A stretch of DNA of 64,000 bases from Desulfovibrio sp. (GCA_016218665.1 JACRDI010000019.1:62001-126000), one strand, 5' to 3'; shown: positions 9,141 to 18,524, counted from the first letter of the stretch. Made by a program: numbers and translations. Notes: generated by a model from the letters alone, not told the origin.

Positions 9141-9569
9141 ATGGAGTTGACGTTCAGAAAGATCCTGGTGCCGGTGGACAATTCAGAACATTCGCGCAAC
9201 GCCCTGCGCTATGCCCTTGGGCTTGCCAAAAGCCAGGGCTCGCACCTGACCCTGCTGCACAGCGTTGGCCGCATCCCCATGCTCATCGGCGGCGAGCCGC
9301 GCAAGGAGCTTCTGCGCGAGCTTGTGCGCGAGGCCGAGAAGCTCATGGCCCCCTATGTGAAGAAGATCCGCGAGGCGGGCATCGAACCCGCCCTGATCAT
9401 CAAGGAGGGCCGCCCGGGCGAGGTCATCGTCCAGGAGGCCAAGGCCGGCGACCACGACCTCATCGTCATGGGCTCGCGGGGCCTGTCCGACCTGCAGGGC
9501 GTCATCATGGGCTCGGACGCGCACCGCGTGCTCTCCGCCGCGCACTGCCCCGTGCTGCTGACGCGCTAG
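9141..9569 (+). CDS. Universal stress protein, UspA family
   Basis: A single-domain UspA protein of 142 residues, cytoplasmic. It opens with FRKILVPVDNSEHSRNALRY. The ATP-binding signature G-2x-G-9x-G-S/T is present near the C-terminus (MGSRGLSDLQGVIMGSDAHR, then CPVLLTR), so nucleotide binding is plausible. An in-frame ATG exists at 9099, but the ATG at 9141 is preferred: it has AAGGGAG eight bases upstream and begins the conserved domain. It stands alone, with a terminator following. Confidence 0.92.
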   Translation: MELTFRKILVPVDNSEHSRNALRYALGLAKSQGSHLTLLHSVGRIPMLIGGEPRKELLRELVREAEKLMAPYVKKIREAGIEPALIIKEGRPGEVIVQEAKAGDHDLIVMGSRGLSDLQGVIMGSDAHRVLSAAHCPVLLTR

Positions 9570-9594
9570 GCCGGCCGCGCATTGCGCCGCTTGG

Positions 9595-9624
9595 GCCCGG
9601 TTCCGCAAGGCGCCGGGCTTTTTT
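9595..9624 (+). terminator. Terminator after uspA gene
   Basis: GCCCGG pairs with CCGGGC, with additional inner GC pairing, and is followed by six T residues. Confidence 0.8.
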
Positions 9625-9630
9625 GCGGCC

Positions 9631-10305
9631 TCAGGCCTGCGGCAGGCTGTCCGGGTACAGGCGCGCGGCCTCGGTGATGACCGTCTGGTTCTGGTAGTCC
9701 GTCGGTGAGGAGATGGTGCTGCTTTCCGCGCGCTTCATGGCGGAAAGCAGGGGCTGGGCCGCGACGCCGTTTTCGCGCAGCATGGCCTGCTCCAGGTCCT
9801 CGCACAGGAAGTGCGCACAGCGCGGCGACTTGAACAGGCGCAGGGTGCAGCCGTCCTCGGCCAGCAGGGAGCAGTAGCCGGGACGCATGGCGCGTCCGGC
9901 GCGGTTGTGGGCGCTTTCCGTCTGCTGCAGCAGGCCGATCATGTGGGCCATGTGCAGGGCGGCCGGGGAATTGCGCGAGCTCATGAGATCGGAGACGTTC
10001 ATGACGACGAAGTGCTCGCGGTTGCAGCACCCGGCCGGAGGCTTGGGGCAGCGGCCGCCGCAGAAGGCGCGCGGGCCGCTTTGCAGGATGACGTCCACCT
10101 GGCGGATGTACAGGGAATAGCCGATGACCAGGCGGCGCACATTCTGGTGCCTGCGGCCCAGGTGCCCGCTCAGGCGCTCTATCTGGCTGCTCACGCAGGC
10201 ATCCGTCAGAAAGGGGTAGTCGCGTCCGGCCAGGACCTCAAGGTCGCCGTCGATGGCGCTGTGATCCGGCTGGGCAAGGCTCGAAAGCCAGCTTTCGATA
10301 GGCAT
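9631..10305 (-). CDS. Hypothetical cysteine-rich cytoplasmic protein
   Basis: A 224-residue protein with no signal peptide or membrane segment. It has two cysteine-rich stretches: FCGGRCPKPPAGCCNRE near residue 90, and YCSLLAEDGC followed by KSPRCAHFLCED near residue 155. The spacing recalls zinc- or iron-sulfur-binding clusters of the YkgJ type (CxxxC...CC), but I cannot assign it firmly. The start at 10305 is preferred over the upstream ATG at 10404 because a GAAGG precedes it and the extra 33 residues look non-conserved. It is divergent from the pilT-like gene. Confidence 0.65.
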   Translation of the reverse strand: MPIESWLSSLAQPDHSAIDGDLEVLAGRDYPFLTDACVSSQIERLSGHLGRRHQNVRRLVIGYSLYIRQVDVILQSGPRAFCGGRCPKPPAGCCNREHFVVMNVSDLMSSRNSPAALHMAHMIGLLQQTESAHNRAGRAMRPGYCSLLAEDGCTLRLFKSPRCAHFLCEDLEQAMLRENGVAAQPLLSAMKRAESSTISSPTDYQNQTVITEAARLYPDSLPQA

Positions 10306-10575
10306 GGGGGGGCCTTCGGTTCCTGGCGTGGCCGGCCCGCAGGATTGCCAGACGCCCATGCCGATATGTTGGTCCAACCATACATGGCCGGCGGCCGATG
10401 ACAAAGTATATTATTGAATTTATTGGCATTGGCGAATCCTTTTGACTTATAGGCGAAAGTTTGGCAATTCCGGTCCCCCGTTGTACGTAATTTGCACCAG
10501 CCTGCGACCAGGATGGCTTTTTGACGCCTGGGCCCCCCGAGCCCAACGCAGCTGCACTTCCAAGGATCAAAGCGC
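10306..10575. promoter_or_regulatory. AT-richer divergent promoter region
   Basis: Some 270 bases between two divergent genes, clearly richer in A+T (around 10395-10470) than the surrounding coding DNA. It must hold the promoters of both. No textbook -35/-10 or -24/-12 pair stands out; GGCAATTCCGG and TTGTACGTAA are noted without assignment. Confidence 0.4.
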
Positions 10576-11775
10576 ATGGAAACCTTCACCAGAATCATCA
10601 CCGCCTGCTACGAAAAAGGCTGCTCCGACCTGCACATGTCCGGGGACCACCCGCTGGTGTGCCGAAAGGACGGCGAGGTGTTCTTCCAGAAGCAGCACGT
10701 GCTCTCGCCCCAGTACCTCGACCAGCTGGCCGAGAAGATTCTGAACCAGCGGCAGAAGCAGCAGCTGAGGGAGCAGTGGTCCACGGACCTTGCCCTCTCC
10801 GTGGCGGGCAAGCGCCTGCGCATGAACGTCTTCAGTTCCCACCGGGGCGTCAGCATGGCCGTCCGCTTCCTGCCGGCAGCCATTCCGGACCTGGAGAGCC
10901 TGAACCTGCATCCGTCGCTCAAGGACTTCTGCGCCATGAAGTCCGGACTGCTGCTCATCTGCGGCTCCACCGGCAGCGGCAAGACCACCACCATCGCCGC
11001 GCTCATCAACGAGATCAACCGCTCCAGGCCCTGCCACGTGGTGACCCTGGAAGACCCCATCGAGTACCTGTTCACCTCCAGGAACGCCTTCATCGAGCAG
11101 CGCGAGCTGGGCAAGCACTTCCACAGCTACCAGCAGGGCCTGCTGGACGTGCTGCGCCAGGCGCCGGACGTCATCGTGGTGGGCGAGATGCGCGCGCCGG
11201 AGACCATCCAGCTGGCGCTGGACGCGGCGGAATCCGGGCACCTGGTCATCGCCACCATGCACGCCGGCTCGCACGAGGAAACCGTGCACCGCATGTGCAG
11301 CCTGGCCCTGCCCGTCTCGGCGGAGCACACCCGCCTGCAGCTCTCCCAGAGCCTCGCTGGCATCGTGAACCAGCAGCTGACGTACATGCCCAAGCTGCGC
11401 TTTTCCGTTCCGGTGCTTTCCGTGCTGCGCAACTCGCGCGCCACGGCCACCCTCATCCGCGACAACAAGCTCTCCCAGCTGGACAGCATGCTGGAGACTT
11501 GCAAGGGTAAGGGGATGTTCACCTTCGCCGCCTACCGCGAGGACTATCTGGCCGGCAAGACGGACTTCCGCCAGCCCGCGCTGCTGAACGCCCAGGCCTC
11601 TTCGCCCGTGCCGCAGGAGTTCAGCTCCCGCGCGTTCGACTACAACGCCCAGCCCGGCCAGCGCCCCGAGGCCGGACAGGCCGGCTCCCCGGCCGCGGCC
11701 GCCATGTCCGCCTTCGATCTGCCTTCCGAGGACATCGACGACTACATCCTGGAATTGGAGCGCCGTTCTTCTTGA
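10576..11775 (+). CDS. PilT-like type IV pilus/secretion ATPase
   Basis: A 399-residue hexameric secretion ATPase of the PilT/GspE family. Walker A is GSTGSGKTTT (residues 130-139), followed by the Asp box (VVTLEDPIEYLF), Walker B (VIVVGEMRAPETI) and His box (GHLVIATMHAGS). The C-terminal AIRNLIRE motif, needed for retraction in true PilT, is degenerate (RATATLIRDNKLSQLDS). A Pro/Ala-rich acidic tail of about 60 residues follows. Pilus structural genes are absent here, though a prepilin peptidase lies 6 kb downstream. The protein may power pilus retraction or a related machine; its role is uncertain. Confidence 0.85.
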   Translation: METFTRIITACYEKGCSDLHMSGDHPLVCRKDGEVFFQKQHVLSPQYLDQLAEKILNQRQKQQLREQWSTDLALSVAGKRLRMNVFSSHRGVSMAVRFLPAAIPDLESLNLHPSLKDFCAMKSGLLLICGSTGSGKTTTIAALINEINRSRPCHVVTLEDPIEYLFTSRNAFIEQRELGKHFHSYQQGLLDVLRQAPDVIVVGEMRAPETIQLALDAAESGHLVIATMHAGSHEETVHRMCSLALPVSAEHTRLQLSQSLAGIVNQQLTYMPKLRFSVPVLSVLRNSRATATLIRDNKLSQLDSMLETCKGKGMFTFAAYREDYLAGKTDFRQPALLNAQASSPVPQEFSSRAFDYNAQPGQRPEAGQAGSPAAAAMSAFDLPSEDIDDYILELERRSS

Positions 11776-11904
11776 ACTGATGCACGTCCAACCTTGCCAC
11801 AAACCCGCGCATGGTGTTACATGTCGGCATGGTAGCAAACCGCGCCGCCGGCTTTCCCCGCAGCCGGAGCCGCGCCTGCCGGCTGTTGCCGCCCGGGGAG
11901 GGGC

Positions 11905-14577
11905 ATGGCGGTCTATCTCAATGAGCGCATGCCGCGTTGGGCGGCCTACGTGCTGGCCGTGGCCGCTCCGCTGGTCATGGTGGGGCTGCGCCTGCTCATC
12001 GAGGACGACTTCGGCTTCCGCCCGCTGATCATCCTGTTCATGGGCCCCATCATCCTGGCCGCCTTCGCCGGCGGCCTGTGGCCCGGGCTCATCGCCACCG
12101 TTGTCAGCGCCCTGGGCGTCGACTACACGGCCCTCCCTCCGGTGGGCTCCCTGGCCATCGCCACGCGGCACGATCTCATCCAGTGGCTCATGCTCATCGC
12201 CAGCGGCGTCCTCGTCAGCGCCCTGTGCGAGCGGCTGCTGCTCACCCGGCGGCGCATGGCCGAGAGCGAGGCCCGCTACCGCTTCCTGTTTTCGTCCATG
12301 ACCGAGGGGCTCTGCGTCCTTGAGCTTGTGCGCGGCGCGGAAGGCGCGCCCGAGGACCTCCTCATCCACGAGGTGAACCCGGCCTACGAGCGCATCCTCG
12401 GCGTGCGGCGCGAGGCCGTCGCCGGGCGGAAGGTGACGCAGGTCTTCGGCTTGGACCAACCGCCGGACCTGCAGCGCTTCGTGGACATGCTGGAGCGGCA
12501 GTCCCCTGTAGCCTTCGATTCCCAGGTGCTGGAGCTGAACCGCTACTTCCACGTTTCGGCCTTCCCCATGAGCGGCGAAGTCTTCGGCGTCATCTTCCAG
12601 GACAGCACACAGCGCCGCCTGGCCGAGGAAGCGCTGGCCGAAAGCGAGAGCCGCTTCCGCGAGCTGTTCAACCGCGCGCCCCTGCCCCTGTGCTTCGTCG
12701 ACGCCGCCGGGCGCGTGCTGAACGTGAACGAGCGCTTCGTGGAGACCTTCGGCTACACCCTGTCCGACATGCCCACCGTGGACCACTGGTGGCCGCTCGC
12801 CTACCCTGATCCCGAGTACCGTGAGCAGGTGCGCGCCACCTGGGCGGAGGACGTGGAGAACGCCGCCGAGCAGAACACGGCCATCCCCAACCGCGTGTAC
12901 CACGTGACCTGCAAAAGCGGCGAACTGCGCGACTTCATCATCGCCGGCATCACCACCAAGGGCGGCTTCGTGGCCACCTTCCTGGACGTGACCGAGCGGC
13001 TGCGGGCGGAGGAGGCCCTGCGCAAGAGCGAGCTCATGTTCCGCACCGTGGCCGACTTCACCTATGACTGGGAGTACTGGCGCGGCACGGACGGCCGGAT
13101 GGTCTGGGTGTCGCCCTCGTGCGAGCGCATTTCCGGGTACAGCGCCGCGGAGTTCATGGCCGACAGCGAACTCGTCTACAACATCGTCCACCCGGAGGAC
13201 ATGCCCATGTTCGCGGCGCACCTGCGCGACATCGCCTATCCGGGCAGCAAGCGCTGCAGCATGGACGTGCGCATGGTCACGCATTCCGGCCAGGTTATCT
13301 GGGTCAACCACAAGTGCGAGAGCATCGCCCGCGAGGACGGCACCCCGCTGGGCCGGCGCGTGTGCAACACGGACATCACCGAGCGCAAGCGCATGGAGCT
13401 GGCCCTTGAGGTGGCCAAGAACGTGGCCGAGGCCTCCAGCCGCGCCAAGGGCGAATTCCTGGCCAACATGAGCCACGAGATACGCACCCCGCTGAACGGC
13501 ATGCTGGGCATGCTGCAACTGCTGCAGGGCGGGGCCGATCCCAAGGACCACGACGAGTACGTGGACCTGGCACTGGACGCCGGGCGCAGGCTGCTGGGCC
13601 TCTTGAACGACATCCTGGACTTCTCCAGCATGGAGGCCGGCCGGCTGGCTCTGCACAGCGCCCCCATGAGCCTGCAGTCCCTCTTCGACTCCGTGGGGCA
13701 GATCTTCCAACTGGCCTGCGTCGCCAGGGGCATCGCCCTGGACTTCAGGGTCTGGCCCGGCGTGCCCGGCATGCTCATGGGCGACGAGGCGCGCATCCGG
13801 CAGATCATGTTCAACCTGGTGGGCAACGCCATCAAGTTCACGCCCAGGGGCAGCGTGCTTGTGGAGGCCTGGAGCATGCCGCACACCACGCTGCCGGGCA
13901 AGGTGCGCCTGTATGTGAGCGTGTGCGACACGGGCATCGGCATCCCGGACGAGCAGATCGACCATGTGTTCAAGCGGTTCACCCAGTCCGATGCGAGCTT
14001 CGCCCGGAAGTTCGAGGGCGCGGGCCTGGGGCTGGCCATAGTCAAGCGCCTGGTGGAGCTCATGGACGGCAGCATCACCGTGGACACGGAGGTGGGCCGC
14101 GGCACGGACATCCACCTGGCCCTGACCCTGGCCCTGCCCGAGGTGGCGGAGACGGTGGCGGCCCCCGCCGGGCCGGAGCGGGCCGCGCAGCCCTTGCGCA
14201 TCCTTCTGGCCGAGGACGAGATGGTGAGCCGCCTGGCCGTGCGCACCATGCTCACCCGCATGGGCCACGCGGTCACGGCCGTGGAGAACGGGCTGGAGGC
14301 GGTGGACGCCTACGCCGAGGCACAGTTCGACTGCGTGCTCATGGACATCCAGATGCCCGAGATGGACGGCGTGGAGGCCGCCCAGCGCATCCGCGCCCTG
14401 CAGAAGGCCGGGGGCAGATCCTGGGCGCCTGTCGTCGCCCTTACCGCCTACGCCATGCCGGGCGACCGCGAGCGCTTCCTGGCCGCCGGCATGGACGCCT
14501 ACGTGAGCAAGCCCGTGCAGGAGCCCGAGCTCGCGGAGCTGCTTGCGGCCTTCGCCCGCCAGGCCGACGGGGATTGA
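11905..14577 (+). CDS. Membrane hybrid sensor histidine kinase with PAS domains and receiver
   Basis: An 890-residue kinase. The N-terminus (residues 12-105) is a DUF4118/KdpD-like four-helix membrane sensor (LPPVGSLAIATRHDLIQWLM). Three PAS-type domains follow (about 120-235, 245-370, 375-495; boundaries approximate). The HisKA dimerisation domain has ANMSHEIRTPLNGM with phospho-acceptor His524. The HATPase domain has IMFNLVGNAIKFTPRG and GAGLGLAIVKRLVELM. The C-terminal receiver has the acceptor Asp814 in VLMDIQMPEMDG. No separate partner regulator adjoins. The ATG at 11905 follows GGGGAGGGGC. Confidence 0.92.
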   Translation: MAVYLNERMPRWAAYVLAVAAPLVMVGLRLLIEDDFGFRPLIILFMGPIILAAFAGGLWPGLIATVVSALGVDYTALPPVGSLAIATRHDLIQWLMLIASGVLVSALCERLLLTRRRMAESEARYRFLFSSMTEGLCVLELVRGAEGAPEDLLIHEVNPAYERILGVRREAVAGRKVTQVFGLDQPPDLQRFVDMLERQSPVAFDSQVLELNRYFHVSAFPMSGEVFGVIFQDSTQRRLAEEALAESESRFRELFNRAPLPLCFVDAAGRVLNVNERFVETFGYTLSDMPTVDHWWPLAYPDPEYREQVRATWAEDVENAAEQNTAIPNRVYHVTCKSGELRDFIIAGITTKGGFVATFLDVTERLRAEEALRKSELMFRTVADFTYDWEYWRGTDGRMVWVSPSCERISGYSAAEFMADSELVYNIVHPEDMPMFAAHLRDIAYPGSKRCSMDVRMVTHSGQVIWVNHKCESIAREDGTPLGRRVCNTDITERKRMELALEVAKNVAEASSRAKGEFLANMSHEIRTPLNGMLGMLQLLQGGADPKDHDEYVDLALDAGRRLLGLLNDILDFSSMEAGRLALHSAPMSLQSLFDSVGQIFQLACVARGIALDFRVWPGVPGMLMGDEARIRQIMFNLVGNAIKFTPRGSVLVEAWSMPHTTLPGKVRLYVSVCDTGIGIPDEQIDHVFKRFTQSDASFARKFEGAGLGLAIVKRLVELMDGSITVDTEVGRGTDIHLALTLALPEVAETVAAPAGPERAAQPLRILLAEDEMVSRLAVRTMLTRMGHAVTAVENGLEAVDAYAEAQFDCVLMDIQMPEMDGVEAAQRIRALQKAGGRSWAPVVALTAYAMPGDRERFLAAGMDAYVSKPVQEPELAELLAAFARQADGD

Positions 14578-14650
14578 GCGCCGCCCCCTTCACGCGGGGC
14601 CGGATTCCGGGTACACCGCCCAGACACCATTCCCACCCGGAGGCCCGCAC

Positions 14651-15241
14651 ATGTTCCGAGACATTCCCCAGTCCGTCGAAGTCACCCAGGGGCATTTGAA
14701 GGCCCTGGAGGCCTGGCGCAAGGCCCAGGGCATGGAGCGCAAGCGCCTGCTGCGCCAGATTCCGCCCGAGACCGGCAAGCTCCTGGCCATCCTGCTGGCC
14801 AACTGTCCCCCGGGCGACGCCGCGGAGGTGGGCACGGGCGCGGGCTACTCGGCCCTGTGGCTGGCCCTGGCCTGCCGGGCCACCAAGCGCCGGCTCACCA
14901 CCTTCGAGCTGGATCCGGCCAAGGCCGAGCTGGCGCGGCAGAGCCTGGCCTCGGCCGATGTGCTGGACGTGGTGGAACTGCGCGAGGAGGACGCCCTCGC
15001 CGGGCTCAAGTCCCTCTCCGGCCTTTCCTTCTGCTTCATCGACGCCGAGCGCGACATGGCCCGCGCGGCCTTCGAGCTGGCCCTGGCCGCGCTGCCCACG
15101 GGCGGCGTCATCGCCGTGGACAACGCCATCAGCCATGCGCAGGAGTTCGCGGACTTCCTGGACGACGCCGAGCACGACCCGCGTGTGGACGCGCTCATCG
15201 TGCCCATCGGTTCCGGCCTGCTGGTCTGCCGCAAGGTGTAG
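14651..15241 (+). CDS. Class I SAM-dependent methyltransferase, O-methyltransferase-like
   Basis: A 196-residue cytoplasmic protein. SAM motif I is AAEVGTGAGYSALWLALA (about residue 57), followed by a FELDPAKAELAR acidic loop, FCFIDAERD and GGVIAVDNA, the layout of small catechol-type O-methyltransferases. In those enzymes metal ligands are Asp residues; the D-x-x-R-D here is compatible but not proof. The start at 14651 follows an ACCCGGAGG site. It follows the hybrid kinase by 73 bases and ends at a strong bidirectional hairpin. Substrate unknown. Confidence 0.8.
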   Translation: MFRDIPQSVEVTQGHLKALEAWRKAQGMERKRLLRQIPPETGKLLAILLANCPPGDAAEVGTGAGYSALWLALACRATKRRLTTFELDPAKAELARQSLASADVLDVVELREEDALAGLKSLSGLSFCFIDAERDMARAAFELALAALPTGGVIAVDNAISHAQEFADFLDDAEHDPRVDALIVPIGSGLLVCRKV

Positions 15242-15278
15242 GGACTGCGGGCGCGAGCGGCGCAGGCGCCGCGTCAAA

Positions 15279-15324
15279 CGGCAAGGGCCGGTCCGGGCGC
15301 ATGCGTCCGGACCGGCCCTTGCCG
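15279..15324. terminator. Bidirectional terminator between methyltransferase gene and folD
   Basis: An 18-bp perfect inverted repeat (CGGCAAGGGCCGGTCCGG and its complement) with a 10-base loop lies between two convergent genes. There is no long T-run on either side, but position and stem strength support termination for both. Confidence 0.75.
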
Positions 15325-15342
15325 CTTGAGTCTGATCCTGTC

Positions 15343-16206
15343 CTAGGCCGCGCCCACGTGGACCCTGTAGGCCTGCACAGTGTTCTTCATGAGCATGGCG
15401 ATGGTCATGGGGCCGATGCCGCCGGGCACCGGGGTCATGGCGCTGGCCGTGCCCACGATGCACTCGTAGTCGCAGTCGCCCATGAGGCAGTCGTCCACCC
15501 GGTTGATGCCCACGTCCACCACCACGGCTCCCTGCTTCACCATGTCGCAGGTGATGAACTTGGGCCGGCCGATGGCGGCGAAGATGAAGTCGGCCTTGCG
15601 GCACTGGGCGGCCAGGTCCGTGGTGCGGGAGTGGCACAGGGTCACCGTGGCGTCGCCAAAGCGGCCCGGCTGGGAGAGCATGATGGACAGCGGCCGGCCC
15701 ACGATGTTGCTGCGGCCCACCACCACGGCGTGCTTGCCCTGGGTGGACAGGTCGTAGCGCTTCAAAAGCTCGATGACGCCGGCCGGGGTGCAGGGGGCGA
15801 AGCCCGGCAGGCCCTGGGCCAGGCGGCCCATGTTCTCGGGGTGGAAGCCGTCCACGTCCTTGTCCGGGCGGATGCGCTCCAGGCAGCGGCGGCTGTTGAG
15901 CCCCTTGGGCACGGGCAGCTGCAGCAAAATGCCGTCCACGGCGGGGTCGGCGTTCAGGGCGTCGATGAGGGCTTCCAGTTCCTCCTGGGTGGTCTCGGCC
16001 GGGAGGCGGTGCGGGAAGGAGGCCACGCCGACCTCGGCGCAGGCGCGTTCCTTGTTGCGCACGTATACCTGGGAGGCGGGGTCCTCGCCCACCAGGACCA
16101 CGGCCAGGCCGGGGGCGCGGCCATGCTTGGGCGTCAGTTCCGCCACCTCGGCCTTGAGTTCGCTGCGGATGGACTGGGCCGTGGCCTTGCCGTCGAGTAC
16201 AAGCAT
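15343..16206 (-). CDS. folD: Bifunctional methylenetetrahydrofolate dehydrogenase/cyclohydrolase
   Basis: Interconverts 5,10-methylene-, methenyl- and 10-formyl-tetrahydrofolate. The protein has 287 residues, normal for FolD. Signatures: [20 protein letters not shown] (with the catalytic Lys of YVxxK), [23 protein letters not shown], and the NADP-binding [16 protein letters not shown]. The C-terminal [18 protein letters not shown] is typical. It is monocistronic between two terminators. In an autotroph or sulfate reducer it would serve C1 metabolism and possibly the methyl branch of CO2 fixation, but that is inference. Confidence 0.97.
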   Translation of the reverse strand: MLVLDGKATAQSIRSELKAEVAELTPKHGRAPGLAVVLVGEDPASQVYVRNKERACAEVGVASFPHRLPAETTQEELEALIDALNADPAVDGILLQLPVPKGLNSRRCLERIRPDKDVDGFHPENMGRLAQGLPGFAPCTPAGVIELLKRYDLSTQGKHAVVVGRSNIVGRPLSIMLSQPGRFGDATVTLCHSRTTDLAAQCRKADFIFAAIGRPKFITCDMVKQGAVVVDVGINRVDDCLMGDCDYECIVGTASAMTPVPGGIGPMTIAMLMKNTVQAYRVHVGAA

Positions 16207-16274
16207 GGGAACCTCCGTTCTGGCTGGTGCGCGCAGTTATGCGCGGGGGAATCATCGGGGAGGGGCAATCTACG

Positions 16275-16309
16275 AAAAAGGCCCGCGCTTGTCGAGGGCG
16301 CGGGCCTTT
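16275..16309 (-). terminator. Terminator of the fecR-ompA pair
   Basis: On the minus strand AAAGGCCCGCGC pairs with GCGCGGGCCTTT across a nine-base loop and runs into TTTTTCG. It follows the stop of the OmpA-type lipoprotein gene. Confidence 0.85.
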
Positions 16310-16335
16310 GCGGAGTGCGGGAGACAGGGCGGAAA

Positions 16336-16956
16336 TCAGCGCACGGTGATCTCCACGCGGCGGTTTCTGGGCTCGTGCGGATTGGAGCTGACGACCAGCG
16401 GATTGGCCGAGCCGTGGGACGCCACCTCGATGCCCTCCTGCGGCAGCCCGGCCTTGATGAGCAGCTTGCGCACGGCCTCGGCCCGGCGGCGGGAGATGTC
16501 GATGTTGTAGCTCTGCTCGCCCGCGGCGCTGGCGTGGCCCACCACGGCGATGTCCCGCGAGTCGCGCTCCTTTGCCGTGGCCAGCACCTGGGGCAGCAGC
16601 GCCTGCGACTCTTTCGTCAGCCGCGTGGTTTCGCTGTCGAAGTAGAGGATGAAGCGCACGGGCTTTTCCGGCAGGGCGCGGCGGGCCGCGCCGAAGAGCG
16701 CCTCGCTCTCGGCCTCGGTCAGGTCCTCCGGCGGGGTGGGCATGGACCTGGCGTCGGCCACGCGCACGGCGCAGCCAGCCTGGGTCAGCTGCGCGCTGCC
16801 GGCCTGGGTGGTCACGGTCACCTGGCCCACGTGGCCGTCGGGATCGGTCAGGAGCTGGACCACGTTGCGCGGCTTGGCGCACCCTGAAAGAAGCAGGAGG
16901 GCGAGGGCCAGCGCGGCAAGCCGCAGCGCCGCGAGGACAAAGGCGCGGGCGCTCAT
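16336..16956 (-). CDS. OmpA-family peptidoglycan-binding lipoprotein
   Basis: A 206-residue envelope protein. The leader ends in the lipobox LLLSGC, so it should be lipid-anchored. The C-terminal half (about 95-206) is an OmpA-like peptidoglycan-binding domain: FILYFDSETTRLTKES, then VVGHASAAGEQSYNIDISRRR and a final RNRRVEITVR. The family usually has TDxxG; here it is GHASAAG, a mild variation. Its start overlaps the stop of the upstream FecR-domain gene by four bases (ATGA), so the two are co-translated and probably act together at the cell envelope. Confidence 0.88.
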   Translation of the reverse strand: MSARAFVLAALRLAALALALLLLSGCAKPRNVVQLLTDPDGHVGQVTVTTQAGSAQLTQAGCAVRVADARSMPTPPEDLTEAESEALFGAARRALPEKPVRFILYFDSETTRLTKESQALLPQVLATAKERDSRDIAVVGHASAAGEQSYNIDISRRRAEAVRKLLIKAGLPQEGIEVASHGSANPLVVSSNPHEPRNRRVEITVR

Positions 16957-17483
16957 TTGGCGCCTTCCTTCGGCGTGGGCGCATCCGCCACGGCCTGGGC
17001 CTTTTCTTCGGCCGTCTCGTGGCCGGGCTCCATGTTCAGCAGGAAGTGCGTGCCCCGGATGCCGATGCTGTAGAGCGGCGTCTCCACCTTGGCCACCTCG
17101 GGGTTCAGCTTCACGATTTCACCGCTCACCGCGGCCATGGACCCGCGCGAAAGCCGGAGCACCTGGGCCAGGCCGCCTTTTTCGGGCTCGAAGAGGAAGC
17201 GCTCCACGACCAGCCTGCTGCCCGGCCCCAGGGCCAGGGTGGAGTTGTCACGCAGGACGAGGCCCAGGCTCGCGCCCTTGCCCGTGGTCAGCACGTCCTT
17301 CTCGAACACGCGGTCGCCGGGCTTGAGGGGTGTCGGCGCGGCCCCGGCGCGGATGACCTGGGCCTCGCCCGTGACGTTCTTGACGCTGCCAGCCGGGTCC
17401 TGGGCCAGGGCCTGGGAGGGCAGCAGCAGTGCGCACAGCACGCAGCAGATGAAGTGGTATTTGGAATACGGATGCCTCGGCAT
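16953..17483 (-). CDS. FecR-domain periplasmic protein
   Basis: A 176-residue protein with a signal peptide (residues 1-27, ending SQALAQ). The body is a FecR domain: VKNVTGEAQVIRAG, LKPGDRVFEKDVLTTGKGA, TLALGPGSRLVVERF, and IGIRGTHFLL. These domains are common in exported proteins and need not be linked to iron; no sigma factor or TonB receptor is nearby, so a signalling role is unlikely. It is the first gene of a two-gene operon with the OmpA-type lipoprotein. A short tail rich in Glu/Ala follows the domain. Confidence 0.85.
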   Translation of the reverse strand: MPRHPYSKYHFICCVLCALLLPSQALAQDPAGSVKNVTGEAQVIRAGAAPTPLKPGDRVFEKDVLTTGKGASLGLVLRDNSTLALGPGSRLVVERFLFEPEKGGLAQVLRLSRGSMAAVSGEIVKLNPEVAKVETPLYSIGIRGTHFLLNMEPGHETAEEKAQAVADAPTPKEGAK

Positions 17484-17544
17484 GGAAAAGCCTCCATGCT
17501 CTGATGCTACGCTCCGGGCGTGCAGGCGTCAACAGAACACGGGG

Positions 17545-18351
17545 TCAGGGCAGGGGCAAACCCAGCCAGAGGTGCAGCAGCCAGGGCCCGCCCAGCAGGT
17601 AGCCGGCCGCCGCTGCGCACAGAAAGGGGCCAAAGGGCAGGCGCGCCTGCATGCCGCCCTGCCGCGCAGCCACGATGCCGGCCGGCAGGGAAAGGAGCGC
17701 CCCGCCGAAGAGGGTGATGCCCACGGCCGCCGGGCCCAGCAGCGCGCCCACAAGCAGCATGAGCTTGGCGTCGCCCAGGCCCAGGCCGTCCACCCCGCGG
17801 ATGCGCCGGTACAGCGCGGCGATGGCCCACAGGCCTCCGCCGCCCAGCAGGCCGCCCGCCAGGGCGCTTTCCCAGCCGATGCCCAGCGTCCAGAGGGGCG
17901 GCAGCAGCAGCGAGCAGGCGAAGGCCGCGCCCGCGCCCGGCAGGGTCAGCATGTCCGGCAGCAGGCAGGTGGTCAGGTCGATGAGGGAGAGCACGAGCAG
18001 GAGCGTGCCGAAGGCCACGGCCGCGAGGAAGTGCGGCGTGGGGCCGAAGGCCAAGCCGGCGAACACTGCGAACAGGCCGCTGAAGAGCTCGGCGAGGGGA
18101 TAGCGGGCCGGGATGGGCGCGCGGCAGAAGCGGCACCTGCCGCCAAGGAGCAGCCAGCCGAGCAGGGGGATGTTCTCGCGCCAGGAGAGCGGGTGCGCGC
18201 AGGCCGGGCAGTACGAGCGCGCAGGGGAGAGCACGCTGCCGCCCTCGGCCAGCCTGTGCCCGGCGCAGGTGGCAAAGCTGCCCAGCGCAAGCCCAAGGAG
18301 GCCCGCCAGGGGCAGGAAGACGGTGTCGGGCAGGGGCAGGGATGCGGGCAT
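17545..18351 (-). CDS. Prepilin peptidase (type IV leader peptidase, A24 family)
   Basis: Integral inner-membrane aspartic protease that cleaves and N-methylates type IV prepilins and pseudopilins. The protein has 268 residues with about seven hydrophobic segments. The N-terminal domain has the CxxC...CxxC pair (CPAC and CRFC), and the catalytic aspartates lie in SLIDLTTCLLPD and GLGDAKLM. The start at 18351 has AGGAG seven bases upstream and begins the first membrane helix; the open frame upstream is not conserved. It stands alone; the pilT-like gene at 10.6 kb may belong to the same system. Confidence 0.92.
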   Translation of the reverse strand: MPASLPLPDTVFLPLAGLLGLALGSFATCAGHRLAEGGSVLSPARSYCPACAHPLSWRENIPLLGWLLLGGRCRFCRAPIPARYPLAELFSGLFAVFAGLAFGPTPHFLAAVAFGTLLLVLSLIDLTTCLLPDMLTLPGAGAAFACSLLLPPLWTLGIGWESALAGGLLGGGGLWAIAALYRRIRGVDGLGLGDAKLMLLVGALLGPAAVGITLFGGALLSLPAGIVAARQGGMQARLPFGPFLCAAAAGYLLGGPWLLHLWLGLPLP

Positions 18352-18524
18352 GGGACTCCTTGGCGGCCGCCTGGCGGGCTTGCCGAACGGCGCAATCTGC
18401 TGCATTATGCGCCGGGTCCGCCGGACGTGCCGGCGCAGGGCGCTCACGCCTTCAGATCCAGGCAGCTAGCGCATTTCCGCCCGGCCCACAAGACCGGAAT
18501 ATCGCGACCACCAAGAGGAAGCCC

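Noticed and set aside
10567-14268. A 1233-codon minus-strand open frame opposite pilT and the hybrid kinase
   Set aside because: It spans two unrelated, well-supported genes and has low-complexity antisense composition.
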